DNA of 64,000 bases from Deltaproteobacteria bacterium (GTDB lineage: Bacteria; Desulfobacterota; Syntrophia; Syntrophales; JACQWR01), in the NCBI GenBank assembly GCA_026388415.1, contig JAPLJV010000008.1, positions 1 to 64,000 of the forward strand, given 5' to 3'. Both the position numbers and the translations under genes were made by a program. Shown piece by piece: positions 52,066 through 62,635 of this stretch (its first letter is position 1; each line of letters starts with the position of its first letter). Under the pieces are notes generated by a model. That model ran no database searches and was not told where the DNA came from. It worked only from the letters and a program-made list of their open reading frames with translations.

Positions 52066-53318
52066 GACGACGCTACCCTCCTGATATCTGCTCCTATGGC
52101 GGAGAATTTCTTTTCAATAGTTTCATAGCCGCGATCCAGGTGATAGACTCGCGACAGCTCCGTGGTTCCCTCCGCCGCCAGCCCGGCCAGGATCAAGGAT
52201 GCCGAGGCCCGCAGATCCGTGGCCATGGTTTTGGCGCCCCGAAGTTTCGCCACGCCGCGCACCAGGGCGTGATTGCCCTGAATGACAATATCGGCGCCCA
52301 TTCTCAGCAACTCGCTGACGTGCATGAAGCGGTTCTCAAAAATAGTCTCAGTAATCACGCTGAGGCCGGAGCCGATGGCCATCATGGTCATGATCTGCGC
52401 CTGGAGATCGGTGGGAAAGCCCGGATAAGGCATGGTTTTGATGTCTATGCTGCGCACCGCATCTCCTCCCACGGCCCGCACATTGTTATCCCGGACGTTA
52501 ATTTCCATGCCCGCTGCCCGCAACTTCGTGATCAGGGCGTCCAGATAGCGGGGGGCGCATCCTGTCAGCAAAATATCCCCACCCGTAACACCGGCCGCAA
52601 TCAGAAACGTGCCCGCCTCGATGCGGTCGGGAATGACCTCGGCCTCTACGGCATGCAGCTCGCTGACCCCTTCAATCTTGATCACGTCCGTGCCGGCGCC
52701 ACTGATTCTCGCCCCCATTTTGACCAGGACGTCGGCCAGATTGACCACTTCCGGCTCTTTGGCGGCGTTGGAAAGCACCGTAACCCCTTCCGCCAGTGTC
52801 GCCGCCATCATGATATTCTCCGTTCCCGTAACCGTGGGAATGTCGAAATAAATGTCGGCGCCCCGTAATCTCCGGGCCTTGGCCTCCACATAGCCTTCCT
52901 GCAGGCTGACTTTGGCTCCCATTTCCTCCAGGGCGCGCAGATGCAGATTAACGGGACGGGCGCCAATCGCGCAGCCCCCGGGCAAGGAAACACGCGCCTC
53001 CCCCATCCGAGCCAACAGCGGTCCCAATACCAGGATAGAGGCCCGCATGGTTCTGACCAGATCGTAAGGGGCTTCGCAATTGCTGATGGCGCCGCCATTA
53101 ACTCTTAATACCGGACATTCTCCCTCAATTTCCACCCCGAGGTTTTTCAGGAGTTTCCCGATCGTCCTGATATCCACCAGATTCGGTATATTGGAAAAAG
53201 TATTCCATCCGTCCGTAAGCAGGGCCGAGGCCAGGATGGGCAAGGCGGCATTCTTGGCCCCGCTGACCTGAACCTCTCCCCGCAGTCTGTTCCCTCCGTT
53301 AATGACTATTTTGTCCAC
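52062..53318 (-). CDS. murA: UDP-N-acetylglucosamine 1-carboxyvinyltransferase
   Basis: This 418-residue enzyme transfers enolpyruvate from PEP to UDP-GlcNAc, the first committed step of peptidoglycan synthesis and the target of fosfomycin. The catalytic Cys is present in [10 protein letters not shown], so classic fosfomycin sensitivity at this residue would be expected. The start is a GTG at 53318 with GAGGAG upstream, giving the usual [13 protein letters not shown]-terminus; the longer ATG form at 53348 is rejected. Confidence 0.96.
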   Translation of the reverse strand: MDKIVINGGNRLRGEVQVSGAKNAALPILASALLTDGWNTFSNIPNLVDIRTIGKLLKNLGVEIEGECPVLRVNGGAISNCEAPYDLVRTMRASILVLGPLLARMGEARVSLPGGCAIGARPVNLHLRALEEMGAKVSLQEGYVEAKARRLRGADIYFDIPTVTGTENIMMAATLAEGVTVLSNAAKEPEVVNLADVLVKMGARISGAGTDVIKIEGVSELHAVEAEVIPDRIEAGTFLIAAGVTGGDILLTGCAPRYLDALITKLRAAGMEINVRDNNVRAVGGDAVRSIDIKTMPYPGFPTDLQAQIMTMMAIGSGLSVITETIFENRFMHVSELLRMGADIVIQGNHALVRGVAKLRGAKTMATDLRASASLILAGLAAEGTTELSRVYHLDRGYETIEKKFSAIGADIRRVASS

Positions 53319-53470
53319 TGGCGCTGCTCCTCTGATGCGCAGCCGCATTCAAACGCTAACTGCGTTGGCTTCGTCGTCGGTTCCTAAACGTACGGTAACG
53401 TACGCCGGCGTCACCTCCTCCTTGCCGCCTTGTTATCATTTTAAATGCAACTCCGCATGGAAAATGTTGA

Positions 53471-54322
53471 TCATGTCGCTCTGGCTTTTATAACCCGTTC
53501 CAAGCCGCCGTAATCACGACGGGTTCCGATATGCTCAAAATTCCCTGCCTTCTTCAGCAGCCCAGCCACGCTTTCTTGCTGGCCGACCCCCATTTCCAGG
53601 AGCAACCAACCCCCTTTTCTCAAGTGCTTCCCGCTCCCGGCAATGATTTCCCGATGACAGGCCGTGCCTCCCTCATCCGCGAGCAGCGCCTGCCGGGGCT
53701 CGTATTCCCTGACGCCACGCGGAAGCTGTCCGAATTCCCCGGCCGTAATATACGGAGGATTGGAGACAATCAGATCGAATGTCCCGACAACCGGCCCATA
53801 CATGTCTCCGCACAAAAATTCGATGCGGTCCGCCACGCCATGGGTGCGGGCGTTACGACGAGCCACCGCCAGGGCTCCGGCCGAGATATCCGTCGCTATC
53901 AAGCGGGCCTCGGGCAACTCCGTAGCCAAAGCCACGCTGATCGCGCCGCTTCCCACCCCGATTTCCAGAATACGCAGTCCCGGCGGCGGCATTTTTTTGC
54001 CGAACTGCAGGGCTTCTTCCACGAGAATTTCCGTTTCCGGCCTCGGGACGAGGACTTCCCGGTTGACCTCAAAAAGCAGAGACCAGAATTCCTTCGCCCC
54101 GATAATATAGGCGACCGGTTCTCCCTGGAGACGTCGAGCCAGCCATTTCCCGAACCCCGCAATTTCCTCTTCCCCCAGGGGTCTTTCGGGGGCTTTATAG
54201 AGTTCCAGGCGATCGGTATTTAAATATGAGGCAAGCAGCACTTCGGCATCCAGCCGTGGCGAGGTTGAACCCGATTTTTTCAGATTGGCCGCCGCCTGCC
54301 CGAGCATGTCACGAATGTTCAT
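53471..54322 (-). CDS. prmC: Peptide chain release factor N5-glutamine methyltransferase
   Basis: This 283-residue SAM-dependent enzyme methylates the Gln of the GGQ motif in release factors. It shows the helical N-terminal domain, SAM motif LEIGVGSGAISVALA, TDISAGAL and the substrate motif SNPPYI. It starts seven bases after prfA, whose product is its substrate. The 152 bases between it and murA have no gene. Confidence 0.96.
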   Translation of the reverse strand: MNIRDMLGQAAANLKKSGSTSPRLDAEVLLASYLNTDRLELYKAPERPLGEEEIAGFGKWLARRLQGEPVAYIIGAKEFWSLLFEVNREVLVPRPETEILVEEALQFGKKMPPPGLRILEIGVGSGAISVALATELPEARLIATDISAGALAVARRNARTHGVADRIEFLCGDMYGPVVGTFDLIVSNPPYITAGEFGQLPRGVREYEPRQALLADEGGTACHREIIAGSGKHLRKGGWLLLEMGVGQQESVAGLLKKAGNFEHIGTRRDYGGLERVIKARAT

Positions 54323-54329
54323 AAACGAT

Positions 54330-55400
54330 TCAGATAGCGGCCTGCTTAAGAGCCTCGGCCTGGAAATGCGTGCCCAGGGCATCAATGACCGACTGGATAT
54401 CGCCATCAATGAGGTTCGCCAGATCATAGCGTGTCAGGCCGATCCGGTGATCCGTCATCCGGCCCTGGGGGAAGTTATAGGTTCTGATCCGTTCGCTGCG
54501 GTCGCCGCTGCCCACCTGATTTTTGCGGGTAGCGGAAATTTCCGCATTCCGTGTCTTGACCATTGCATCCAGGAGCCTGGCCCGCAGCACCTTCATCGCC
54601 TTGGCTTTATTTTTCAACTGTGACTTTTCATCCTGACAGGTGACCACGAGACCGGAAGGCAGGTGGGTAATCCGTACGGCCGAATCGGTGGTATTGACGC
54701 TTTGACCGCCGTGGCCGCTGGAATGATAGACGTCTATCCGCAGTTCATTGGGATCAATATTGAGCTCCACCTCGTCCACTTCAGGGAGCACCGCCACCGT
54801 GACAGCCGAGGTATGTATCCGGCCCTGGGCCTCCGTTACGGGCACTCTCTGCACCCGGTGCACACCGCTCTCGTATTTCAACAGACTGTAGGCGCCTGCA
54901 CCGGCAACCAGCGCAATAATTTCCTTGAATCCCCCCATCCCGCCCGCCGGAGAGCTGCTGATCACCTCTACCTTCCAGTTTTTCAGCTCCGCATAGCGCG
55001 CATACATCCGGAAAAGGTCGCCCACAAAAAGTCCCGCTTCGTCTCCACCGGTGCCGGCCCGGATTTCGAGAAATACGTTCCGGCTGTCATTGGGGTCTTT
55101 GGGAAGCAAAAGCAGTTGCAATTTACTTTCCAGCAGGTTGAGGCCTTCTTTCAGTTGGGGTGTCTCTTCCTTGACTAATTGCTTGAGTTCCTCATCGGCG
55201 CCGCGCAGGATCTCCTGCCCCTCCTCGATGCGTCCCTTGATATCTTCGTAATTCTTGAATGTTTCCACCAGTAAACGAAGGTCGGCGTGCTCTTTGGCAT
55301 ACCTCTGATAGAGACCCTGCTTGCCAACCACTTCCGAGGAACTGAGCAACCCCTCCAGTTCTTCGTATCTTGTGGCAATATCTTTTAGTTTATCGAACAT
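54330..55400 (-). CDS. prfA: Peptide chain release factor 1
   Basis: This 356-residue factor reads UAA and UAG and releases the nascent chain. The catalytic GGQ is in [15 protein letters not shown], the codon-reading PxT tripeptide is PVT in [15 protein letters not shown], and [12 protein letters not shown] is typical of RF1. Note that RF1 would terminate at the amber codon in the DUF1302 gene. Confidence 0.97.
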   Translation of the reverse strand: MFDKLKDIATRYEELEGLLSSSEVVGKQGLYQRYAKEHADLRLLVETFKNYEDIKGRIEEGQEILRGADEELKQLVKEETPQLKEGLNLLESKLQLLLLPKDPNDSRNVFLEIRAGTGGDEAGLFVGDLFRMYARYAELKNWKVEVISSSPAGGMGGFKEIIALVAGAGAYSLLKYESGVHRVQRVPVTEAQGRIHTSAVTVAVLPEVDEVELNIDPNELRIDVYHSSGHGGQSVNTTDSAVRITHLPSGLVVTCQDEKSQLKNKAKAMKVLRARLLDAMVKTRNAEISATRKNQVGSGDRSERIRTYNFPQGRMTDHRIGLTRYDLANLIDGDIQSVIDALGTHFQAEALKQAAI

Positions 55401-55525
55401 AATAGCGTCTTGAAACCGGGGGAATGCAGCCCATCAGGTTACCGGAGATTCCCACGGACCACCCGGGGATCTGAGATGGACGTTTCCCCGGCAAAAGGGC
55501 AGCGCTGGGGCGGGAGACTGGAATG

Positions 55526-55756
55526 CTAAACTTTTTTTGCCTGCTTGCTTTTTTCATCCTGGAGGGCATAGCGTTTGTTGAACCGCTCCACCCGGCCGGC
55601 CGTATCAATAATTTTTTGCTTGCCCGTCATAAAGGGGTGACACTGGGAGCATATCTCCACTCTGATATCTTTCTTCGTGGACTTGGTGGCAATCACATTG
55701 CCGCATACGCAACTGATGGTTGTTTCCGTATATTCCGGATGAATACCCTGCTTCAT
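55526..55756 (-). CDS. rpmE: 50S ribosomal protein L31, zinc-binding type
   Basis: This 76-residue ribosomal protein has [16 protein letters not shown] and ICSQCHPF, the CxC...CxxC zinc ligands of the C+ form, and the standard FNKRYAL end with a basic extension. It lies between rho and prfA, a common arrangement. Confidence 0.96.
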   Translation of the reverse strand: MKQGIHPEYTETTISCVCGNVIATKSTKKDIRVEICSQCHPFMTGKQKIIDTAGRVERFNKRYALQDEKSKQAKKV

Positions 55757-55875
55757 AGATTATCCTCGCTTCTTCTGACTGATTTGTAAAATATACCGTT
55801 CCTGGTTTCACGGGCCTTATAACATCGCCTGAATAAATTCAAGGAAATTATTGTTCTGTTTAGGGATTGTTATTA

Positions 55876-57126
55876 TCAACCCTGGTGCATGGAGGCCAGA
55901 AAATCCTGGTTGGTTTCCGTTTTGCGGATCTTGCTGACGATGAACTCCATGGCATCCACAGGATTCATTTCCTGGAGCAGCCGCCGCAGTATCCAGACCC
56001 GGTTCAGGTTCTGCTTCGGTATCAGCAACTCTTCCTTCCTGGTTCCGGATCGCACCAGGTCAAAGGCCGGAAACACTCGGCGATCGGCAATCTTGCGATC
56101 CAGATGCAATTCCATATTGCCCGTGCCTTTGAATTCTTCAAAGATGACTTCATCCATCCGGCTGCCCGTATCAATCAGAGCTGTGGAGATGATGGTCAGA
56201 CTGCCGCCGTTTTCAATGTTGCGGGCGGCGCCGAAAAAACGTTTGGGTTTGTGCAGGGCGTTGGAATCCACCCCCCCGGACAGCACCTTGCCGCTCGGAG
56301 GCACCACCGGATTATAGGCCCGGGCCAGCCGGGTGATGCTGTCCAGCAGGATAACCACGTCCCGTTTGTGTTCCACCAGACGTTTCGCCTTTTCGATAAC
56401 CATTTCAGCAACCTGGACGTGTCGAGTGGCGGGCTCGTCAAAGGTGGAGGAGATGACTTCACCCTGCACGCTGCGCTGCATATCCGTCACTTCTTCCGGC
56501 CTCTCGTCAATCAGAAGCACCATCAGGATGACTTCGGGATGATTCTTGGCAATGCTGTGGGCCATATCCTGCAGCAGCACAGTTTTCCCGGCGCGCGGCG
56601 GCGAGACGATCAAGCCTCGCTGCCCTTTGCCGATAGGAGTAAACAGATCCATAATCCGCGTCGAAAAGTTTTCCGGATCTGACTCCAGGTCCAATTTCTC
56701 CTCCGGATAAAGCGGGGTCAGGTTGTCAAAGAGAATCTTGTCCCTGGCGACGTCGGGTAATTCAAAGTTGACCGTATCTACCTTCAGGAGGGCAAAATAT
56801 TTTTCTCCCTCTTTCGGCGGCCGCACTTCTCCCGCTATCGTATCCCCTGTTCTCAGGCTGAACCGTCTGATCTGGGAGGGTGAAATGTAAATATCATCGG
56901 GACTGGGCAGGTAATTATAATCCACGGCCCGGAGAAAACCGAAGCCGTCGGGCAGGATCTCCAGCACCCCGGCCCCGGAGATGACGCCGTTTTTCTCGGC
57001 CTGGGCCTGCAGGATGGAAAAAATCAGGTCCTGCCTTCTCATACCGCTGGCGCCCGCCACATCCAGATCTTTTGCCTGTTTCGTCAATTCGCTGATCGGT
57101 AGTCTTTTAATGTCGTCAATATTCAT
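55876..57126 (-). CDS. rho: Transcription termination factor Rho
   Basis: This 416-residue hexameric RNA helicase ends transcription of untranslated RNA. It has an N-terminal helix bundle, a cold-shock-like RNA-binding domain ([26 protein letters not shown]), Walker [11 protein letters not shown], Walker [16 protein letters not shown] and the Q/R-loops ([20 protein letters not shown]). The start at 57126 ([10 protein letters not shown]) is the family N-terminus with AAGGAAC upstream. Confidence 0.98.
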   Translation of the reverse strand: MNIDDIKRLPISELTKQAKDLDVAGASGMRRQDLIFSILQAQAEKNGVISGAGVLEILPDGFGFLRAVDYNYLPSPDDIYISPSQIRRFSLRTGDTIAGEVRPPKEGEKYFALLKVDTVNFELPDVARDKILFDNLTPLYPEEKLDLESDPENFSTRIMDLFTPIGKGQRGLIVSPPRAGKTVLLQDMAHSIAKNHPEVILMVLLIDERPEEVTDMQRSVQGEVISSTFDEPATRHVQVAEMVIEKAKRLVEHKRDVVILLDSITRLARAYNPVVPPSGKVLSGGVDSNALHKPKRFFGAARNIENGGSLTIISTALIDTGSRMDEVIFEEFKGTGNMELHLDRKIADRRVFPAFDLVRSGTRKEELLIPKQNLNRVWILRRLLQEMNPVDAMEFIVSKIRKTETNQDFLASMHQG

Positions 57127-57491
57127 AATAGTTCCTTGTAAAATTAGGATTAGGCGGGCGCTGCATAACCAGAGCACCGCCCAAGTGATTTGATTGTTTC
57201 ATCTAAATTGTGTTTCCATTGAAAAAGCTGAGTAGATTATATTATGCAATAAACTAAATTAGTTTAAGAAGAACCTGGATTAAGATTTTGGGTCGTTACT
57301 TGAACTCTTGAAACACCTCAAAAGGAAGGATTCTGCATGCTCCTATCTTCGTTGGCTACCCTCTATATGAAACAGAATTACCTGTCAAGCATTTTTTTGG
57401 CGTATGAACAGCGATGTTATGGCATCGAAAAGCAGGGGCTGGCGATACGATTGTGAAAGCGGAGCCGCCGGGCATTTCCGGGTGGCCGGTT
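57127..57491. other. Gap between rho and phoR
   Basis: About 365 bases, A+T-rich in the middle (57190-57300), presumably carrying the rho promoter and the 3' end of the phoR transcript. No small gene or clear hairpin with a T run was found. Confidence 0.5.
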
Positions 57492-59234
57492 TTAGGCGTC
57501 TATCGGGAAAAGAAGTTTTACTGTCGTCCCAGCGCCGGGTTGGCTTTCCACCTCCATCCAGCCCCGGTGCGCCTTGAGCAGATGCTTGACTATAGAGAGG
57601 CCAAGACCGGTGCCGCCGAGTTCCCGGGAGCGCATTTTGTCCACCCGGTAAAACCTCTCCCCCAGGCGGGCAAGCTCATGCCTGGGTATACCGATCCCCG
57701 AATCAGCAATGGTGATGGTCAAGTAGGGGTGGGTTTCCGAGATAGCCACGGCAATGCTTCCCGACGGGGTGAATTTTACCGCATTATCCAGAACATTCAA
57801 CAGTATCTGCAGCAGACTGTCGGCATCGGCCAGGATCGGAGGCAGGTCATCAGGCCAGTCCTGGCGGATAGCAAGGCCCTTGGCCTTGGCCTGACCCTCA
57901 ATAACGGCGATGGCCTGCAAAACCGCATCGCGCACATCTACCTTCTCCAGACGCAATCCCGCTTCGCCGAGCTCCAGGCGTGACAGGGTCAGCAGATCTT
58001 CAACCAAACGGTTTAACCGCAGGGCATTGGCGGAGATTATCGAAAGAAATCTGGCGGCCTGCGTTTTATCCTCCATCGCCCCTTCCTGCAGCGTCTGGAC
58101 GAAGCCGAGGATGGCCGTCAGGGGGGTCTTGATTTCATGTGTCACATTGGCTACAAAATCTGCCCTGACCCGTTCCAGCTTCCGCAGTTGGGTGACGTCG
58201 TGAAAAGCCATGATTGTTTTAGATTCTTCTTCCGGCAAACCCTTGATCGGCACAATGTTAACATTCAGCAGGAGCGGGTTGTCGTCGCCGAGAGAAATCT
58301 CCTGAGAGACAGGCTTGTCCTCGGTACGGCAGGCGTCAAGGGCGTTCTGCAGCTCCACATTGCGGAAGGCTTCCATTAAGGTTTTACCCGTTATCTCCGC
58401 GTATTTGTTGCCCAGAATGTCGCCGCCGCCTCTATTCACCATTTCAATGCGGTTTTCGCGATTCAGGATGACCATCCCCTCCGTCATGCTCGCAAAGACG
58501 GCGGCCAGTTTTTCCCTCTCTTCCCGGGCAATACGAATATTTTCTGTGTAGGTTTCTACGAGCAGGTTGATGTTATCGGCCAGTTGTTGGATTTCATCAT
58601 GCGAGGAAATCAATAGGCTTCCGGGCGTCTCCTGCCCCCTCACCCTTTCCGTGTAGTCCTTGATTCTCAGGAGGGGGGAGATAAGCCGCGGAATAAAAAA
58701 CAAAGCTAAAAGCAGAAAGGATGCCAAGATAATCACGGCCGCCCGGAAAACAATCTGGTAGAAATGGCTGATGGCGGTTTCAACTTCCCGCAGGGGCTTG
58801 GCCAGGCGTATATAACCCGTAATTTTCTCCCCGACACGCACCGGGAAGGCAACATACATCATATCAATGCGCAGGGTCTGGCTGTACCTGATGGCGCTGC
58901 CCTGCCCCTTGACCCGCGCTTCCTGAATTTCCGGACGGTCGAGATGGCTGTCAAAATTACTGGCCTCCCGGTCCGAGTCGGCCCGCACCTGGCCGTCTGC
59001 ATTGACAACGGTGAGGCGCGACTGCCAGACTTCGGACAACTGTTGGATATTGTGGATAAGCTGCTCCCCCGGCATGAGCAGCATAACCCGTCCCTGGCTC
59101 AGCAACTCCTGCCTGATCTGGGCGGCGATGTCGCGCCGGGTCTGAGTGGCCACAAATAAGCTATCCAGGGAGATGACCACAAAGATGGTAAGCGCGTAAA
59201 CGGTGAAAATTTTTCTAAACAGTCGGCTTTTCAT
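57492..59234 (-). CDS. phoR: Phosphate regulon sensor histidine kinase PhoR
   Basis: This 580-residue membrane kinase has a first helix (KIFTVYALTIFVVISLDSLF), a periplasmic sensor region of about 130 residues (longer than in E. coli PhoR) and a second helix (AAVIILASFLLLALFFIP). HAMP, PAS (VFASMTEGMVILNRENRIEM), HisKA (FVANVTHEIKTPLTAILGF) and HATPase_c (LLNVLDNAVKFT, DSGIGI, GGTGLGLSI) follow. It phosphorylates PhoB when phosphate is low. It is last in the pho operon, with its ATG overlapping the phoU stop. Confidence 0.93.
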   Translation of the reverse strand: MKSRLFRKIFTVYALTIFVVISLDSLFVATQTRRDIAAQIRQELLSQGRVMLLMPGEQLIHNIQQLSEVWQSRLTVVNADGQVRADSDREASNFDSHLDRPEIQEARVKGQGSAIRYSQTLRIDMMYVAFPVRVGEKITGYIRLAKPLREVETAISHFYQIVFRAAVIILASFLLLALFFIPRLISPLLRIKDYTERVRGQETPGSLLISSHDEIQQLADNINLLVETYTENIRIAREEREKLAAVFASMTEGMVILNRENRIEMVNRGGGDILGNKYAEITGKTLMEAFRNVELQNALDACRTEDKPVSQEISLGDDNPLLLNVNIVPIKGLPEEESKTIMAFHDVTQLRKLERVRADFVANVTHEIKTPLTAILGFVQTLQEGAMEDKTQAARFLSIISANALRLNRLVEDLLTLSRLELGEAGLRLEKVDVRDAVLQAIAVIEGQAKAKGLAIRQDWPDDLPPILADADSLLQILLNVLDNAVKFTPSGSIAVAISETHPYLTITIADSGIGIPRHELARLGERFYRVDKMRSRELGGTGLGLSIVKHLLKAHRGWMEVESQPGAGTTVKLLFPIDA

Positions 59235-59935
59235 CAGCTTGATTCCGCTCCGCCTTCCACCGGTTCTTCATGCCGGACGCTTTTGCCCGTTACCATATAT
59301 ACCACCATATCCGCAATGCCCTTGGCATGATCAGAAATCCGTTCCAGACTTTTGGAGATTTGCATAATAATAATAGCACGATGGATGGTGTGCCCGTCTT
59401 CTATCATGAAGGTCAGGAGCTCCCGGAATATCTGTTCGGTCAGATTATCTACCCGCTCGTCGTCACTTCTGACCTTGTTGGCCAGGGTAACATCTTCGTT
59501 GACTAAGGCGTCAATACTCTCTTTGATCATGCCCCGCGTGATCTCCGCCATGCGGGGCAGATCTATGTAAGGTTTCAACTGCGGCTCGGCATTCAAAATG
59601 ATCACTTTTTTGGCAATATTTACCGCCATGTCGCCGATCCTCTCCAGGTGGCCGTTGATCTTGATGGCCGTGGTAATAAACCGCAAGTCCCGTGCGGCGG
59701 GTTGTCTCAAAGCCAGCAGGCGGATACACTTATCCTCGATATCCATATCGAGACGATCTATCTGATCGTCTTCGGCCACCACCTTGCGGGCAAGGGCCGA
59801 GTCCCGCTGCAGGAGGGAATTGACGCTTTTTTCAATGGCCTTTTCCGCGAGAGCCCCCATATAGATCAAGCTGGTTCTCACCTCCTGGAGCTCGCTCTCG
59901 TACTGGACACTGGTATGCCGTTTTTCTATTTCCAT
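59234..59935 (-). CDS. phoU: Phosphate transport regulator PhoU
   Basis: This 233-residue protein has two three-helix PhoU domains, each with the metal-cluster motif (IDRLDMDIEDKCIRLLALRQP with LERIGDMAVNIA; ERVDNLTEQIFRELLTFM with LERISDHAKGIADMV). It links the PstSCAB transporter to PhoR and keeps the regulon off in high phosphate. The start at 59935 follows GGAAGAT; the upstream extension is encoded by a palindromic repeat and is not real. Confidence 0.95.
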   Translation of the reverse strand: MEIEKRHTSVQYESELQEVRTSLIYMGALAEKAIEKSVNSLLQRDSALARKVVAEDDQIDRLDMDIEDKCIRLLALRQPAARDLRFITTAIKINGHLERIGDMAVNIAKKVIILNAEPQLKPYIDLPRMAEITRGMIKESIDALVNEDVTLANKVRSDDERVDNLTEQIFRELLTFMIEDGHTIHRAIIIMQISKSLERISDHAKGIADMVVYMVTGKSVRHEEPVEGGAESS

Positions 59936-59965
59936 ATCTTCCTTTTCCCCCGTTTGGGACAGATT

Positions 59966-59994
59966 GTAGGGGCGGGTTTGAAACCAGCCCCTAC
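59966..59994. repeat. 29-bp palindromic repeat, copy 1
   Basis: GTAGGGGCGGGTTT, a short centre and the near-complementary right arm form an imperfect hairpin in the pstB-phoU gap. A second copy with four base differences is at 62607-62635. It resembles a REP-type element and may stabilise mRNA ends. Confidence 0.75.
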
Positions 59995-60008
59995 GGAGTC
60001 TCCTCAAT

Positions 60009-60779
60009 TCAACCAAACCGGCCCGTGATGTATTCTTCCGTCTGCTTCACATCGGGGGCCGTGAAAAGTTTTTCCGTTGAACTGTATTCTATCAGTTTTC
60101 CGATATAAAAGAATCCCGTTTTATCGGAAATACGCGCCGCCTGCTGCATGTTATGGGTGACGATGATGATCGTATATTTTTCCTTTAATTCTTCAATCAA
60201 CTCTTCAATCCTGGCCGTCGCGATGGGATCGAGGGCCGAGGTGGGCTCATCCATCAGGAGCACATCGGGCTTCATGGCGATGGCCCGGGCAATGCAAAGA
60301 CGTTGCTGCTGCCCGCCCGACAGGGTCATGGCCGGTTTATGGAGGATATCCTTTACCTCATCCCAGAGAACCGCCTGCCGCAGGCTCTGTTCAACCAAGG
60401 CATCGAGACCATTACTGTCGCTCAGCCCTGTGAGCCGGGGCCCAAAGGTAATGTTGTTATAGATCGTCTTGGGAAAGGGGTTGGGTTTCTGAAATACCAT
60501 GCCGATCCGTTGGCGGATTTCGACGGGATCAACCTCGGGGGCGTAGATATTTTGACCTTCGAAGATGATCTCGCCTTCCACGCGGGTGCCGTCAATCAAA
60601 TCGTTCATGCGATTGAAGAGACGCAGCAGGGTGGATTTGCCGCAGCCAGATGGCCCGATGAGCGCGGTAACGCGGTTCTTCTCAAAATCCATCGTGATGT
60701 CCGTCAGGGCCTGAAAGCTGCCATAGAAAAAATTCAGATTGCGAACTTCAATTATTTTGTTGTCTTTCGTAGTTACCAA
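60009..60779 (-). CDS. pstB: Phosphate ABC transporter ATP-binding protein PstB
   Basis: This 256-residue ATPase powers PstSCA. Walker [11 protein letters not shown], signature [14 protein letters not shown], Walker [14 protein letters not shown] and the switch His (IIVTHNM) are present. The start is a TTG at 60779 with AAGGAG upstream, overlapping the pstA end by seven bases. Confidence 0.97.
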   Translation of the reverse strand: MVTTKDNKIIEVRNLNFFYGSFQALTDITMDFEKNRVTALIGPSGCGKSTLLRLFNRMNDLIDGTRVEGEIIFEGQNIYAPEVDPVEIRQRIGMVFQKPNPFPKTIYNNITFGPRLTGLSDSNGLDALVEQSLRQAVLWDEVKDILHKPAMTLSGGQQQRLCIARAIAMKPDVLLMDEPTSALDPIATARIEELIEELKEKYTIIIVTHNMQQAARISDKTGFFYIGKLIEYSSTEKLFTAPDVKQTEEYITGRFG

Positions 60780-61666
60780 CGTTTCTTTCTCCTTATGGTG
60801 CTCCTGATGACAATGGCGATCAGATCAACGCCGAGGACAAGGGCAATGAGCACGAGGACGGTCCCGAACTGAATAGGCATGGTCTCCTCGATATTGGTGC
60901 CCGCCGTCGCCAAAACATAGATATGGTAGGGTAGCGCCATGACTTCGTCAAATATCGAGTGGGGCAGTTTGGTGGTAAAGAATGCCGCCGCCGTAAACAT
61001 GATGGGGGCCGTTTCCCCCGCTGCTCTGCCAATCCCGAGGATCGAGCCCGTTAGAATGCCCGGCAGGGCAGAGGGTAAAACAATCTTGTAGATAGTCTTC
61101 CATTTGGAGACACCGAGGGCCAGGGAGGCCTCCCGGAAGGTTTGCGGCACCGCTTTCAAGGCCTCTTCGGAGGCGCCGATAATCGTCGGTAAAATCAAAA
61201 AACCCAGGGTCAGAGATCCCGCGAGGATGGAAGAACCGAATTTCAGGAAAACGACGAAGAAACCCAAACCGAAGAGACCGAAGACGACCGAGGGAACCCC
61301 GGCGAGGCAATTAATGCCAATTCTGATGCTTCTTACCAATTTACCCTGGCGGGCGTATTCGGAAAGATAGGTGGCCGAAGCGACGCCCAGCGGCAAACCG
61401 ACCGCTACTGCGCCAATAACGAGATACAGGGTGCCGATAATGGCGGGCATAATGCCCCCCTTGGTCATGGCATCCGTCGGCGGTTTGGTAATGAAGTCCC
61501 AACTGATTACGGAGATGCCCTTCAGGAAGATATCCAGCAGGATGCCTCCCAGCGCACATACTATGACCAAGGCGGTGAGACGCAGGACGACAAAAAACAT
61601 CTTCTGTTTAAGATATCGCCACTTAAGTGATGATCTGCCCAGAGTAGCTGTTTGATCCGCCATCAT
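60773..61666 (-). CDS. pstA: Phosphate ABC transporter permease PstA
   Basis: This 297-residue inner-membrane permease has six hydrophobic helices and the ABC-contacting EAA-type loop ([21 protein letters not shown]). GAPSVVFG-like [16 protein letters not shown] is typical of PstA. It overlaps pstC by four bases. Confidence 0.96.
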   Translation of the reverse strand: MMADQTATLGRSSLKWRYLKQKMFFVVLRLTALVIVCALGGILLDIFLKGISVISWDFITKPPTDAMTKGGIMPAIIGTLYLVIGAVAVGLPLGVASATYLSEYARQGKLVRSIRIGINCLAGVPSVVFGLFGLGFFVVFLKFGSSILAGSLTLGFLILPTIIGASEEALKAVPQTFREASLALGVSKWKTIYKIVLPSALPGILTGSILGIGRAAGETAPIMFTAAAFFTTKLPHSIFDEVMALPYHIYVLATAGTNIEETMPIQFGTVLVLIALVLGVDLIAIVIRSTIRRKKRW

Positions 61667-62550
61667 AAGGTTCCCGATCCTACTTCCTTGTACTTGTTAG
61701 ATATATAATCGGAAATGAGGCTGAAGAGAAACGTCAGGAGAAAAAGCACGATGCCCGTGGCAAACAGGGCGTGGTAGTGGTCGCCGCCAAAGGGCGCTTC
61801 GCCCATTTCAGCGGCAATGCTCGCCGGGAGAGGCCGTACGGAATCAAAAATGTTGCGCGGCAGCGCCGCTGAGCCGCCGGCAACCATGAGCACCACCATT
61901 GTTTCCCCCATTACCCGCGCCATGCCGAGAATGACGGCCGTAGAAATACCAGATAAGGCAGCCGGCATAGTTACCTGGGTAATGGTTTCGAGCCTTGTTG
62001 CACCGAGCGCGTAGGAAGCCTCTTTATACTCGCGCGGCACGGAATACAGGGCATCTTCAGAGATGCTGGCGATGGTGGGAATGGCCATCAAAGCCAGGAG
62101 CAGGGAAGCATTGACGATGTTCAATCCCGTCGGCAGGTCGAAGGTATCCTGAATCCAGGGTGCGACAATGACCATGCCGAAAAAACCGAGCACGACGGAA
62201 GGCAGACCGGCCAGAAGTTCAATGAGGGATTTGAAGACCTCTTTCAGGGCCGGGTGAGCAACCTCGGCAATGTAAACGGCGGCAAGCACCCCCAAGGGTA
62301 CGGCAATTATCGTTGCCACACAAGTTACCAAGAATGAACCGACGATCAGCGGGAAGATGCCGAAAGAGGGCGGGTTGTAGGTGGGATACCATTCCATGCC
62401 GAAGAGAAAGCCGGCCACCGATACCTTTTTAAAGATCGGCAAGCCTTCCTGAAACAGGGAAAAAACAATCAGCCCCAGGATGACAATGGAAGTCAGGGAA
62501 AAGGCGAAAAATATTTTCCGGATGATATTTTCTTTTTGCGACCGTTTCAT
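61663..62550 (-). CDS. pstC: Phosphate ABC transporter permease PstC
   Basis: This 295-residue partner permease has six helices, the EAA loop YKEASYALGATRLETITQVTM and the family motifs LAGLPSVVLGFFGM and GMARVMGETM. It lies 82 bases after pstS; the gap holds the second palindromic repeat. Confidence 0.96.
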   Translation of the reverse strand: MKRSQKENIIRKIFFAFSLTSIVILGLIVFSLFQEGLPIFKKVSVAGFLFGMEWYPTYNPPSFGIFPLIVGSFLVTCVATIIAVPLGVLAAVYIAEVAHPALKEVFKSLIELLAGLPSVVLGFFGMVIVAPWIQDTFDLPTGLNIVNASLLLALMAIPTIASISEDALYSVPREYKEASYALGATRLETITQVTMPAALSGISTAVILGMARVMGETMVVLMVAGGSAALPRNIFDSVRPLPASIAAEMGEAPFGGDHYHALFATGIVLFLLTFLFSLISDYISNKYKEVGSGTL

Positions 62551-62606
62551 AATTTATCTGTCCCCCTCCCCTTTTCCCCTGTGCCAATTCAATCGCACCC
62601 ATTTAT

Positions 62607-62635
62607 GTAGGGGCGGGTTTAAAACCCGCCCTTAC
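62607..62635. repeat. 29-bp palindromic repeat, copy 2
   Basis: Hairpin-forming repeat in the pstS-pstC gap: GTAGGGGCGGGTTT against AAACCCGCCCTTAC, nearly perfect. It begins inside the final codons of pstS. Being located between the highly expressed binding protein and its permease, it could protect the pstS message end and lower pstC expression. Confidence 0.78.
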
